A stretch of 64,000 bases of DNA from Aptenodytes patagonicus (Eukaryota; Chordata; Aves; Sphenisciformes; Spheniscidae): positions 165,950,853 through 166,014,852 of the forward strand of contig NC_134950.1 of the NCBI RefSeq assembly GCF_965638725.1. The letters run 5' to 3'. The notes beneath the pieces were generated by a model that did not search any database, was not told the DNA's origin, and saw only the letters and a list, made by a program, of their open reading frames with translations. The stretch's first letter is position 1. Each line of letters opens with the position of its first letter. This document shows positions 47,601 to 62,600 of this stretch, piece after piece. The translations under genes were made by a program, and so were the position numbers.

Positions 47601-50600
47601 CTAAATTCACGCTGGCTGTTTCTAACTTCTTGTCCTCCACAGCTTCCAGGAGGATTTGCTCCACATCCATCCCAGGCCCTGAAGTTAGTGTCTCATCACA
47701 TTCCGTGATCTAACACAGGTCAGACGATTTGCATTATACAAGTTTTTACTTCTCCCCATTGGCTTTAAAGATTCCAGATAGTTCACTCAGCGCAGCTTTT
47801 AAAATTGAGTTAGAAGAATCCCCTCTCCTATTAAGAAAATCCCACCCTATTTAAGTTTGAAAGGATTGTTATCTTTCAGATCCACCCTGGAGAATCTGAA
47901 ATGTGGCATGTGAGCCTGTCTAGATAACTGTCAAGATGAGCTGATATAAACACAGCAGTCTAAAGAAGGGGAATTATGAAAAGGAGTTATAAAAAGTGGA
48001 TAGTTTCCAGTGAAGCAATGAATTAATGAATCCATTTTTTCAGGTCCAAATTTCTTGCCTCAGGCAATTAAGAAAGGACTGTGGTCTCTACATTTCTTAT
48101 GCTATGAAGATTGATAAACTACAATTTTCACAGTACAGCTTTCTTCCTCACATTACAGTGTGTTTTCTGTAATAACTATATATAGAGCTTCTTTTCTATT
48201 AACAAGTAATTAAAAATGGTTCCTATTTTTTCAAGCATATTCATTTTTTTCAGAAGAATTTGCCAAATACACTGGATGAAATTTTTCCATGTCTAAGATA
48301 AACCAAAGAATGAGTTTCAGAAAAGTGCAAGTCTAAAAATTCCTGTTTAGTTTGTTCTGCAAATTGCGCTGAAACTGGAAACATGGAAAAATAGTCCAGT
48401 GTTTAAATTACTATACGTAATAATTCCTTGTGGTAGCACATTATAATTTAATCTCCTTATTTAATTTGTATTTATACATTTTTGTGAAAGTGTTGGGTAT
48501 TGTTTCAAAATAACAACCATAAGATGTAAGTAGGCAATCTGAACCATCTTAATGCCATCAAGTCCCAAAATAGAGATTCAAGCTGTAATTTTCACAAAAA
48601 CTTCAAATGCAGCTATTATGAAATATGCACACGCACCCCAGTATCCTTACCTTTATCCCTTCAAATCTTGACAAAGCTCGTAGAGGCCTCAATGCTCTAA
48701 GAGTCCTGAGAGATTTCAGGGCACTCCCAGAGGAACAAGGTGATGTGTCTTTGGAAACAGCATTTAGTCCCCAGGAAACAAACGACAGCTGTGTTCATTG
48801 AATTGAAGCTGAGGTTATTAAATGGTATACAAACATTTATTTTATTTGTGTCAGTAGACAATCATAGGCTGAATGTTACAGTATCTTTGACCAGTAAGTC
48901 AAATGAAGAAAATACACATTCAAAGTTATCGTAATATAATTTTACTTCATTCTTTCCTAATATTTTTAAAATAATGCAATTCTTTCATTCTAATTTGAAA
49001 CACATTTTTTTCCCTTTTTTTTTTTCCCCCAAAACAGTTCATATAATTTTTTTTAAATACTAGTATAACAACGGAATTGGTAACTATGGTAGTTTCATAC
49101 ACTACAAGACCAGAAAGGATAATTCAAATAAAATATTCCCATTTTCTGCACAGTTATTCTCAGAACTGTATACAGTAATTCCTTACCATAACTTAAGGTG
49201 GTGATGTGGAAACAAAAATTATTTTTAAAAAGATTTCCAGCCTTAATTTTAATTTTTTGTAAGAGAGAAAATGAACAGAAAACATTAGAAAATTGTTTCA
49301 ATAATTAGGGTTTTTTTCCCACTGTTCATGATTTGCCTCTTCCTTCTTATTTGAATTTGTTGTCTCATTGTCTAGCTTTTGGATATTTTCAGGCTTTTCC
49401 TCTGTTTTGGGTAGCACTGCTACTAATTTTACAGAACTGTAATCGCTAAAGTCATACTATATATTCCTTGTAAATAGTCATAATATTAGATTTTTCTGTT
49501 GAAATTTTCTAGTACTTCATAACTTTCAATGCTAACTATTCAGAGGCTACCAAACAACTACTTTGATGTTACTGGAAGTCAGCTGTTTAGATGTTCTTAT
49601 TTTAAAATATTTAACTTCAGTATCTTCCCAGTGTATTGTTGACAAGCAAAAATATTTCATTTTTATATGGCAAGATTGTATTATTTAACTTTGTCTGCAT
49701 TCAGAATAAATATTTATACATTGAACACTGCACTTCCTCCATCTCACTATTGATGACTTCAGCATTTCTCTTTATAGCTCTATAAAGGATTGCTAGGATT
49801 TCTTTGGTTGCAAAGCAAAACATACTTTCCTACATCTTTAACTCTCTGGTAAATGATTTTTCCAACAATACTTTTCAACTCCCTTTACCATCTAAATTTC
49901 TTCTCCTTTAAGGAAGCAACTCTACTTTTTTCTGTTTCTAAATGCCGGAGCTGCCAGCAGCTTCACATTTTTCTATCATCTTAATTAATTTACTTTAGTT
50001 TTATTTCTGTTTGCTAATTGCACTCTGCCTCTACGCTCGAAATGGTTTTTATAACCAACATGGTCCTCAATGACAGTGATGCCTAATAAAATGTTCTTAA
50101 GCAACTTCTGATTATTACTTACAATTTCCATTTAAATTTGTCCTCAAGTCTCTTTTGATTGTAATTTTTTTCACCTTTGGAAACTGTCTTTTACGCTTCT
50201 GTTTATTCATAACCACATTTTACATGTAGTTCTCTATATAGAAAATATCAAAATTCAAAATGTAAGACAAGCTAAATATAATACTTACACATACAATAAT
50301 GAAGTCAAGCCAACACCAGGCATTTGTGAAATAACTGTGCAAACCATAAGCTACCCATTTCAGAAGCATCTCCATAAAAAAGATGTAGGTAAATATTTTA
50401 TCAGCATACTCTAGGAGGATTTTCACTGTTTTTCTCTCCTGCAGGTGAATATCTTCAAATGCCTGGAATTTCAGAATTCAGTTTTAAAACAGTTCAGTAG
50501 TTTTATGGAAAATTATTTTAAAACTGCACAATAATACACAGTTTGGCTTATTATAACCTTTTCATATTAAATTATGGGCAATGACCACTTAGTTTTATAC

Positions 50601-53600
50601 TTAGAAGTAAAAGCCTAAATTGTAAAATAAGCATAATCTCATTTTCAGGTTGGTTGAAAACCCACATACTTTCAGTTGTTTACACTCAACACTTCTTCAA
50701 AAAATATCTGATGAGGGTCAATTGTGGCTACAAAAATCTTGGCTTCCCAAGTTAGTGGATAATTTTGAAGCTGTTGGTCTAAAATTCTTCATAATAAAGC
50801 TTGAATTAAACACATTAACCACTGTCTTTCAGACGTAGACCTTCCAAAGGAGTCATCTTTAGTCAGCCTGCAGAGTTGTAATACAGATATGAAAAAATAT
50901 GACAAACGCCTTATCTGGAACTGTTCATTCCTGGAGATTCACATTTTTTCACCTAAACCTTGACATTATGTTGATGTCAGTAAGGGTTTAGGAAAATGTT
51001 TTCTTGATTGCTGTAGTTTATGTCATTGTTCGCTCGTGTTTAATATATTTGCTGCCTTGCTAATTTAAGTTTTTGATATTGCCAATCTATTCCCAATTCC
51101 TTTTAACACCTTGCATTATTTCCTCACCAAGCCTCTGGCAATGTCTTTATTCTTCCTTTCATCCATTTCTCCCTGACCTTATAGCTCCATCTCCACTTCA
51201 TTTCTCTCTTGCTGCCAACATTTCTAATGATCTATCCATCCATTTTCACCACCACTATTTTCCCCTTACAAATCCATGTCTGTCATTACTTTTACTTAAA
51301 ATTTTTCTTACTTATGTAGATATATCACAAGCCACCCTTGTGGCATACGCTTTCCCACACCCTACGATTCCTAGATATAAATTACTCAATCTTTTCTTGT
51401 CTCTTTCTCTTTCACACTCTGTCTTAAGAACTCAACATGTCTCTAGAGCACATCAGGCATTTAACAACTTCCCTTTCTCTTATCCTCATTCAAATCTGTG
51501 TCCCCTTCTCTGACATTGCCTCTGCAGTTGCTGACTTTCTGTTTTCTTTCTTGCCATGACATGAGTAAAAAAGTTGAAATGAGAAGTTTGAGAGTCTCTC
51601 CTCTCAAGAGGAATACACCATCTCACATCCTTGGGATGTCGGCACACAGTATCTTTACTCTATGAAAGAGCAAATGAAGCATAGAGAGATCAATTCATTT
51701 GCCCAAAGTCACATGGCTATAGTCTGTGACAAAGGTCAGGAACCAAACAGAGGGTGTCAAAACTTTAATCCATATCCAGTGTCAATCTACATCAGCTCTT
51801 CACTTAACAGCTCCTTACCTGACTGTGAAATCTCTTATTCTGTTATTATTTTTTAATAAGTTCATTAACAGTCAACACCCTCTAAGGAAATAGCAGGCTG
51901 TGTCCCATGGGAGACTGACCCAGATGGTCCACAGGCCTTTGGTTCAGGGGAGCATGGTAGCAAAGACACCTCAATGGGTTTTGCAAGAATTAGCTCAGCT
52001 ACAGCGGGCCTTAACAGTTATAAGTTATCACCAGTCACATTAAACCATTAAATGTTTCTTGCAGAAACACCTGCGTGCCTCTGCTATGTGTCTCCAGTAC
52101 TCTGGGAGATGATGATTATTTAGGTATTATAGCAGACCTGATTTGCTCCCCTCTATTTATGACATGCTAAACCCGCTCTAAAAGGCCACTGATAAGAGGG
52201 AGCAGGAGCATAACCAGGTGTTTAGATCAAGTGAGACCTGAAACTCATGTAAAATCATTGCTGTGTTTCCGTTTTATATTCCCACTGAAAAAAACATGGG
52301 GCAGAGATGCTCCTATGTATAGTTACCAACAATCTGGTAAAACTTATGCACTCCTGCTCTGCAGTGTAAGAAAACAGTAACACTGCTTCTGGAGCTAAGT
52401 GGTCTTTGAAGCAATGGTCATTCAGTTGTGCTACAAGTAGGAGAAATGTCTACAGAGCAGAGCTGTCCCTGTGTCCACAGGACTAGCAATTTGACTGTGG
52501 GTAATTGAGAACTCCCGGCATTCATGTACATAAATCTATTTACCATTTCCTACCTTTTTTCTGAGCAAGTTTGATAATTAGCATCGTCTTTTTCACTGTT
52601 TAACCTTGGCTACCTTGATTTCCATCTACTAGTCAAATCACCTGTTCTCTACCATTCAAACTTCTAACTACTAACTCTTCCTTTGCTCTGAGCACTCACC
52701 ACGTGCTTTTCTATGCATTCTTTCTATGATCACCATCTCATTTAATTTACTTTCAAAGCCATGAACATGCCTGACGGTATGGTATCCCTTCATTCTAGCT
52801 GGTTCAGGAAATTCCATATCAGCAAACATCTTTATAAACAAACAGAAAACAGACAAGTCCCTTTTTGCAAGAGGACAACAGTATCTTAGAAATGTGAAAG
52901 TTCTCAACACCACAATACATCTTTGATGAAAAGAAATCGTTATTGTTTTGTTATTTTGCATCTGGATACCAACTAGTTTTGTGTTCAACTTAGCCAGATC
53001 CTACAGTACATTAAATAATAACTCAGTTTCCTTCCTTACTTCAGTTTGGTTCCCCATGAGTACAGAGGAGCCCTCATGGGAATCCCAGGGAATTCCTTGG
53101 AGATTTTGCCACGGAAATTTTAAAGCAGACAGTTCAAATCTATGGTTCAGTGGACAACCTAAACTTAATGCACACGGAACAGATTTTATTTGGAAAATTC
53201 TGACATGTACAATATAGATCACTTTCACACTAGTTGGTTATGTTCCTTCTGCACTATGTAATGTTTTATTTAACAAATTACTTTCAGTAGACTTAGTGAA
53301 TATGTTTTCAAATCAAATAAAACTTCCCTTATTTTTCAGTAGAAATGGATATAATCAGAGTAGCAATGAAACATTAAGTCACCTACCAGTTTACAGCCAC
53401 TTTTAGATTCTGATCATCTTAACGTTTGGATGATTTTAAATCTAAGTTTTTACTGAGCAATTAGTCTGCTTTGCAAATTTAGAAGTACTTTTATTTTTTT
53501 CAGTTTTCCTAAGTCATTTCAGACCCTGGTTTAGCCCCCTAATTAAGCACACAAGTGTGTGAAGAATTATGTTCCATGAAGAACTATGAAGAAGACTACG

Positions 53601-56600
53601 ATTCCATATATTTAAATATCTTATCCAAGCTGGGGAGGGCCTTATAACTTCTAAGGGATACATTTATTATATTCCTGTCTCTCCCTGGGGGAAGGAATGT
53701 GAGAGTCGAAGAAATAAATTAAATATAATAATATAATTCTTTTCCTTTACTGACAACCATCAATTCAAAATTTGAGAAATTAAATTAAATTTACCAGTGC
53801 TGCGCTGCTCAATATTATCATAAAAATTATAAAATTTTCAAACCAGCTATGTTTAACTATTCTGTAGCAGGTTTTTCTAAATTTCCACCAAGTTCTGCCT
53901 GGAAACTTAGTGATATCCACTACACAACACGGGAAACATTCAACACAACCTGAAAAGAGAAAGAACAGCATATTGGTTCCATGGAAAATGTGGAGACATG
54001 GAATCTAAAAAGTGTAAGACATCTTAAAATGAGCTTCTACAGACTATACAAAGAATGTGCTGTTTTACCTATGGGGTGATGCTGTGGCTGAAATGATCTA
54101 AAGCTAAAGAAAAGACAAAATAATCTCTTTTAATAGAGCAACGCATACATGGAAAAAGCAAAGAAGCTTTTGTGCCCACAAGCCCTTCTGCAGAAAAAAA
54201 GCCATTACTTCCATCTAAAAAACTTGCTTATTTTATTTTCTGCATTTATTCTTTTTGTTTTGAACAGAGATATTACCTTACCAGTGGTTTAGTAAATTAT
54301 TATTTCTACTGATTTTTTCACTTGATTGCACTGCAGAGACATTACAACTAGATTCTCTGTTCACTGTTTTGCACCAGAAACACACTTTGTCATTAATCTG
54401 TAAAGGCAGTAGGACTGAACCATGAGAGTCAAGGAGCCGTTCAGGCAATCACATAGGTGTCCACATTGGGATGAGCTGTACAGTCCTCTGAATTCCATTA
54501 GCTGTATTGACCGGATATTCATTCACTGTATTGGGAGCTCAGACAAATTCAGCTGAAGTGCCATTTAAGATACCAGGTACCAACATACCTATCCTAACTG
54601 ACCTCCAGCTGTCCCTTCAGAAGTGCTTTGAGTGCCTTTGCTTATATACAGATACCTACAGTCTGGTGCCTCAATATAAGAATGAATCACACCCCAAAGA
54701 TGGCATTTTGCTACCTAAACACAGGTGTTTAGAACCATTTCAGGCCTCTCTGGATATTCTACAGCTTCTGTGACAGTTCTGTCAGCTTCATGCAGTTGTC
54801 TTGCACACTCTCAGGCATCTCATACGGTACTAAATGCCTGTGTTCAGGCATCCCAACCCTACTCCAGTTCTGTGCTGCCTTCAGGTGTATTTATTTGAGT
54901 TTTTATGTTTATAAACAAGTGTCTCGGGCAAACAGTTTCTGCCAATTTGGAAATGTTCCAAACTGATATCTTTGAATACCAGTTCATTTGGTATCACCGC
55001 AATACATAAAAGATTCTTACTTTCTGCAAAACAGTCCTTAGGTAGGTGCGACGTTTTAGGCTGGGAAAACATCTCCAGAAGAATAACTGGGTCCACAGTG
55101 CTGGCTTCAGAATAGCTACCAGCATCACATTTCTGCACGGGAGAAGGGGAAAGAGAATTTATTTGCTTTTCATTAATAAGGTTACCAGATTTAAAATAAA
55201 TTAAACTTATCAACCCCCCCCCCCCCCCAAAAAAAAATCTGCAGCGTATAAATTATCTTAATGTTGCTGAGCTACCAAAATAAAATTACAAATAATAGGA
55301 CAGAAAAGACTAATCCCTACTCTTTGCTTCCATGGCTTTAATTTAATAAGTTTCTTGGTTTCTTCTAGTCATCTACATTGGACTTGCAGGAAGGAAAATG
55401 TTTAGAAGAGATTAAATTATGCTACAACTTTACTTTAGAGAAAACTCTGATTTCTTCGTGCCTATCCAATTCTTTTCTCATTTTCAGAGATACAAACCAT
55501 GTCTCAAAAGGCTTGAAAACAGGAAGGCCTAGCAGGAAAGAAATGTACATATGGTCTACGCATCTCAAAGAATTGTAGTTACTGGTAGGTAACCTACACA
55601 CCTACAAAACTAAAGACAATAAGGAAAACAAGTATAAAGAAAAAGGCATAAAGCAATCTATCAGCCATAAAGTGTAAGTGCCCTGTATGACATGGAAAGG
55701 GAAGACACGAGGATAGGGATAAGAATGAGAAGCCAGAAGGGAAAACTGTGTCCGTTGACAGCCATGCTGCTCTACACCAACTGAAGGTCCTAGGGAATCT
55801 TCAACATAGACAAAAATGCAATTATTTAAATTCATGGGAAATGTAATAGTTTTAATATTATTTTTTTATATAAATATAATTAAATAATGTATAACAGACA
55901 AAACTTCTGGCAACTTTATCTAAAACCAGAAAATGCTAAAGTGGTTTGACTTTTGGAGGGAGTAATCCAGAAAGTTGCTGAACTTCCATTTAATTTTCTG
56001 GGTCATTGGAGGCAAGCCATGATTCTTTACCTTTTTTGATGTGGAACTGTACTGTATTAGAATAAGCTAAGTTTCTAGACCAGAAAAAGTACAGTTGTTT
56101 TGGGAACCGTTTCTAGAGAATACATTTTTGCATCCAAGGATGACAGCAAACAGAATTATCTGTAAAAATGAATAGTATGTATCAGATATGTTTAAAGTAA
56201 GTGTGTTTCTTGATTAATTTCTGTTTACTTATTTTGTACAAAATAATATATTGTTACACTGTTAGCCATGGCTGTTTATGAGAGACAAACCTCCATGCTT
56301 TAAACTATTATTACCTCTAGAGAGATATACCATCTTCACAGGGATTATACTTGCTACTCTTTGGAAAACTGCAGCTTGTCCTGTCATTGCTGAATGAGAG
56401 AACCGCTGTGAAAATTTTTATGTCTAGCATATTCCACAAGATGACAGAAGTTATAATTACCTCTTTTTGCTCTTTTTTTTGGTGTGTTTCTGAAAAACCA
56501 CTTATAGTTTCAGAAGTCCCAGAAATCTGACTGAAGCTGCTTGAACTCTGGCGCCGCTCTCTATGTCTTAATCTGTCTCCCTGCATGAAATAATGCAAAA

Positions 56601-59600
56601 CAGTTGATTTTCCACATGTTTCTTCCTGACAGTCATTCTTAAAAGTAAAAATTCTTTAACAGAATCTAAAGCATCCACAAAATTTAGCATGTTTGTCTTT
56701 TTACAGATAATTAAATGATATCCCTAAAAGGCATGTAAAAGAATGGTTTCTTCTTCAATTTCAAATACTGTGGTCCAGTGGCTATACTGTGGAAATGTAT
56801 CATTCCTCAAGATCTACATTTAGCCCACTGATGGATTCCTGCATCCAATTCACTAAGTTCTAATGAACTGGCTCAGCAGCAACCTTTGCAGCTGGACCCC
56901 AACAGTCTCATGTTTCTAGTTCCAGGCAGAAGAGCTAAGTGATCCCAACCAGCTCTCGGTCCTTTTGCCACTACAAATTCCAAGCAATACCAGATTCCAC
57001 TGCAGAGGGAAAAGAATTTCTGCCATCAAATGCTTATGGACAACGTATTTCAAATAGCCACAGATGATTCTAAAGTGATCAGCAATTTCTGCTTCTTTGA
57101 GAACTTGTCCAAAGATATTCCACTGACGATGCCTCCTCTTATGACCAAAAACATAGAAAATGGATCCTACCAGTCCACCTAGACACTGACCATGTGATAA
57201 TCCATCCAAAAATAGCACCTGCTTTTGACATTTCTGCTGTGGCATAATACTAAGTAACTGCACTTTGAGCCCAAATACCTGTTCTGATTGATTTCAAATA
57301 TGGTGATATCACAATAACAACACAACTGACACTCATAAAATACAATCTTTACCAAGCTAATCTAGGTACAGTATAGTCAGCAAAACCTGGTGTTCCACCT
57401 GAGCTTGCTGTTCACACATTTAGATGTGTTTTTCAGATGAGCTAAACCCCATATTACCACACGTTTACACCATCACTTTTACCTATGAAGAAAAAAGCAC
57501 AGTTGCAACATCTTAGAAAAGCTCATTCCTACTTGAATGTGGTAGCTGGAGAAATAAGCAGAAATTAATAAAAAGACTTAAATGAAAATCCTAAGCTACT
57601 TTCTGTAAGAGGCTTTCTATCTTGCTTTATGCGAAGAACCTGAAAAACAGCTCATTCTGCTGTTGTATGAGCCAGCTTCTATTGGTACTTCCTTTACTAT
57701 GGGTCTGAGAAGGGTTAATATTTTTTTTGTTCACCTTCTGACAAAAGATTGCAGGGAAGGTATATCGGAGTCTGCTGCTTCTTATTACTACTGCCTGTGA
57801 ATAGGGCAGGTTTCTAAAAGAAATTCACTTGAGGGCCTTGTGTGCTGAGCTGAGCTGAAACTACTACTGGATGTTTCGTACACAGCTGCGGTACTGTCAA
57901 TGGGCTAAAAGGTATCACCCTTACCTTCTATAGGCAAAAATAATTATACAGGAATAAGAATTTCAGAGGATGACCCAATGATTCTGAACTAAAATGCATT
58001 CATGCAGATAGATCATCATACTCAAACCCAGCATTCATATCCTTCTAAGCAATCACATCACGTATAATAAAAGTAACGATGCTGTCACAAACAGAATTTC
58101 GTTAAGACACATCACCCTCCTCAAAGGAAAGTAATCGGGTAAAATTCCATTTTATTAAAAGTATAAACACATCATTTGAGAGAAGAAAAGAAAGCAAAAA
58201 AAGGAAAAAAAAAATCAAGAAAGCAAAATGGGAGAAAACATGAAGTGCAAAAGTGGGCAACATACAAGCGATACAGACATGCAGCAAGGGACACTACGTA
58301 ATGCAGTGAGGACACAAAGGGTTTAATTCCATTGCTTGCCCTAAACTGGTTAGTGTCTTTTAAGATACCCAGGGGTACCTAAGACATACACATGGCATAG
58401 TTAAATACAGCACAGGATCCACAGGAACTGACAGACGCCTTTTTGGAGGTGCATTTAGAAGCCGTATGAGATAATCCAGCACCTCAAATGGCACTTGACA
58501 TCTATGAGGTAAGTAGTATGTGGAATCTTGAGACTCAGATATCTAAATGGAGTAATCTAATTGTGGCTGATACCTAATGTCATCTGAGGTGTTTCTACAT
58601 ACCCCTGGCTTCCAGGTGCCAAAAAGAGTTCCTATAGCTCCTCCATCTTATTTGTCAGTCCCATGTGGACGTGACAGACACCTGAAGTATCTCAAATATC
58701 CCTAAATACCTATGTACAGGCAAATGAATTGCACCGTTATTGACTATCATGGCAGCATAAATGCCTCACTCACATGCAGAAATCTGTATTTAGGTATCTG
58801 TATTTAAGTGCCTAAGACTTGAGCTTAATCCTGCCCAACACAACAAAATCAGGAGATATAAAGGGGAGTCCAAAGTATCACAGAGGTGAATAGGGGATTA
58901 AAAAAACATTAAGAAATTATTTTTTTTAGGTGAAGCTTTTATTTGCATTCCCTTTGGATTCCATGCACTGAGAAGCAACATATAAGCAACACAAGAGGCC
59001 TGCCTTCCAAAAATTCCAGGTGCCATCTGTAAGGCAAAGGATACAAAAAGAAAGAATGCCTGTCTTGATCAAACTTCATTTAAGTAACTGACAGCAATAA
59101 ATGGAAACAAAACAGACAGAAGCAGAGTTACGGCTATCAATGAGGAGAATGATGAAAAAGTGGATATTCAATGTCTTACTGAATATCTAAGACTATTTGG
59201 CAGCTCTTGCATTTTGAAGCTACTAGAAGAACAAAGAAAGTAAAATGGCAGAAATGACAGAAGCGATAACACTTACTGTTGAGTCTTCGAGATTATATTT
59301 ACAGATGTGAGTTACAATAATTTTTCCAATATTCATATTCCTTACCTGTTTTCTGTATTCTATTCCTGTGCATACACTGTGGTCATCATCACCTTCATCG
59401 CTGTAAGTCTCTGCTACTGCAATGGGAACACAGGTACTATGACTGGTTAAAAATTCTTCGTATTTCCTTGTTATTGAGGAACTCTCTTCAGTATTGTAAT
59501 ACCCAATGTCAAAGCAACTGTTGTGTATATCCTTTCTGACATCTGTCATGGCATAGTTATTTTCCTCTATGTCTTTGGCAGAAATTGTCAACAACGTCTT

Positions 59601-62600
59601 CTTTTTGGCTGTTGTTTTGAGGCTTCGTTTCATTATTTTGCCACAATGATCCAAAATTCGTTTTTTCACAGACTGCAGGCCCTTGTGAATCCGTGCAATG
59701 GCAATCTGACATTTAGTAATTTGTCCAGTTTCCTCTTGTCCCATTGAGGAGTCAGTATTGAATGAACTCAGCAGCAAGGCAATGAATAGGTTGAGCACCT
59801 TAAAATAGTTAAAGTAAGTTGGAGACACTACTGCTAACAGAAAAGACATTTCAGAAAACCCTCCTTAGATAAAAAAAATCTCAATCTCGCTTTCATCAAC
59901 CACTGCAATGAAATTATTTACTATTAAACTGGAATATTAATATAGTATGATATGGCTCCTTCTGGAAAGAAAGGCAGGAGAAAAAGAAAGGAAGTGAGAG
60001 TTTGGGTGTATCATATATTTTCACATGCTTTGATGTTCATAATGTATGAAGAGGTAGAGATGTTGAAAAACAGCTGGCAAAGATAAATTTTAATACCACC
60101 GCCGTCAAAAAGGATCTGGTATAGACCAATAAACTAAGCAGATGAAAAAGATTTTGTCTTCCAGTATATATATATTAGATCTAGTATAAGTCACACAAAC
60201 AAAAAAAATCTGGGCACTGTAAACTTTTGATAACACAAGGATAAGTTGGTAAGCATTAAAAGCACTAAACAGTTTAGTTATTTGATCCTAGCAACGCAAA
60301 AAATGAAGAAATTAGACACCAAATTATCAAAAGCACTGCACTTCTATACTCTGGGTAGAAGGAATAATTTTGTGTATTTTGCTTAGCAGCTACCTCTTGT
60401 GTGAGAAAGAGAAAGACAGGGGAAAAGGAAAAAAAGACAGAAGAAAATACATATATTAAGTAACATCCAGAAAAGAGAATAATGTGAATACTCTTTAAAT
60501 TATAAAGTTTGCCTCAGAAAAGAAAATGCCAGTGTAACTGGATGCATTCAGTAGGGACTGAAAAATAGCTTGAAACTCACCACCAGGTTTCCTATCACCA
60601 GGACTAGCAAGAAAATGGGAAGACATAGCCCTTTTCCAGCCACTTCCATACATTCCCACATGGTTTCAATCCATTCTCCACATAATATTCGGAATATAAT
60701 CAGGAATGAATGACAAAAATCCTTCATATGCCAGCGCAAATTCTCATCGATGTTTATTTTAGAGTAATTTTTCTCATAATAATTGCCCAAAACCTGCCTT
60801 CCTACTACAGCAAAAATAAATACAGTGATAATCAAAACCAGAGTGAGGTTACCCAGAGCACCAACTGAGTTCAGAATTATTTTCATAAGAGTATTTAAGG
60901 CTGGCCAGGACTTTGCCAATTTGAAGATCCTGAGCTGTAAGTAAAACACAAGAGAAGAATGTGAGTGGCAAACACTGCAGAGATAGCACAGCACACATAA
61001 AAAACAGACCCTGAATTTATCATGCTGTCTTTACTTCAGTAACACCATCATAATTTTTCCCCCAAAGAAAGGTTTTTAATGGTTCCAATCCAAAAGCGCT
61101 GTGCTTAAGCTCAGATGGTTAATGTTACTAAGAACAGACAACTGCCAAAGGAAGCTGCAAATTGTTTGTGCTGTTAGATACGAGCATGTGTAAGTCTATT
61201 AGTATTAATAGCAATAACAATAACAGTAGTAATAATCAAGTGGCTTATAGGTACTTGGACGAGGCTTATGAAATGACTGCATTTTGGACTAAATCAAATG
61301 TTATCAGACAAAAACTGAAAAAAGAATTTTTTCTACCTCTCGCCCAACAGTCTTAAAAGATCTGAAAAGCCAGATGGGATCTATTCTATACACCCTCATG
61401 AGTAAAAAGGACATTTTTAGTCAAATTAGCATTCAGGGCTGTTAAAATCTCTCAGTCATGATACACAAGATGAAACAGAATTCAACTGAATTTCTAGGTG
61501 CGATGACTCTGAAAAGCTACGAAGAATTTTAGAAGTAATTAGTAAATTTAGCATTCTAAATACACAGTAAGGATGTAAGCAAAAAAGTAACATTATACAT
61601 AGACATCTCAGAGCTGCTACTCCTCCTTTTCCCTAAGATGGAGGAAGGCCTTGAGGAGACCTCAAGGCCAAGTCTAAGCCTTGAGGAAAGCTATGTTATT
61701 TTACAAATCTCAACTCAAAAGGAAAAGCTGTGAAGGAACCTTTGCTATCCTTAAGCTCATGAAAACACTCAGATAATATCTTTTCCTAATTGAAGATCTG
61801 AAACGTAGTTAAGCAGTGCCACTGTACAGACCTAACAGGGAACCAGTGAACTCTCTGCTAGGTCAAATCTCCAAGGGGGCACACTGTGCCAGAGGATTTG
61901 TAGTATCCAATATACACAGTATAATAAACATGTTGAATGTATTCTTTAACATTCATTTAATATTTGCTCTAATTAAACATTCATGTTGGCTTACGATGTA
62001 CTAACAAAGAGAACTGATTTAACAGATTCATCAGTAATATAATTTGAGGGTATTTCACTGTAATATTTTACAAATCTATACAACACATGTACTTTTAAAA
62101 AACAGTAAAGAAAATAATTACCAGCCTGAATGATGACAGATTTTCTTTAAAGCTTATTAGGCCAATCATAACAACTATGCTATCAAAAATATTCCATTTT
62201 TGCTGAAAATAGTTGTAAGGATCTAGAGCGATGATTTTTAAGATCATTTCTGCTGTAAAAATCAGGGTGAAGATCTGGAAAGAGGAAAAAGAACTTCAGC
62301 AAAAAGTCACTGAAAAAGTATGTCTCCTTATGGGACTGTCCCGGTATAAATATGGGGTTATAACTCCATATTCACTCTAACATAGACCTAACTTACCTTG
62401 TCACTTATAAAAATCATTTGTTGGTAATTGTATGGCATGTCAGGGTGCTCCAGAGCCATGAATAAGGTATTCACGATAATGCAAACCATGATTAAGAGAT
62501 CAACAAATGGATCCAAAATTACCAATTTCACCTTCTCTTTGACTCCTCTCCAGAATGGACAACAATTCCAAATTAGATACTTTTGAGCAAAATGTTTCAA

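Larger units (their letters stand above)
53950..56460 (-). other. SCN11A: SCN11A introns flanking the 112-nt linker exon
   Basis: Introns 53950-55020 and 55133-56460. The second contains the C15/A9 tract about 80 bases before the acceptor. The segment 54.42-54.87 kb is GC-richer and could be an old repeat of unknown family. Confidence 0.7.

Noticed and set aside
51073..51513. 146-codon plus-strand open frame
   Set aside because: Lies in an SCN11A intron in a pyrimidine-rich stretch with few stops by composition. The product is rich in S, L, P and F with no domain.
56916..57263. 115-codon minus-strand open frame between two linker exons of SCN11A
   Set aside because: No sodium channel similarity, no motif, and the exons on either side already join in phase 0 without it.
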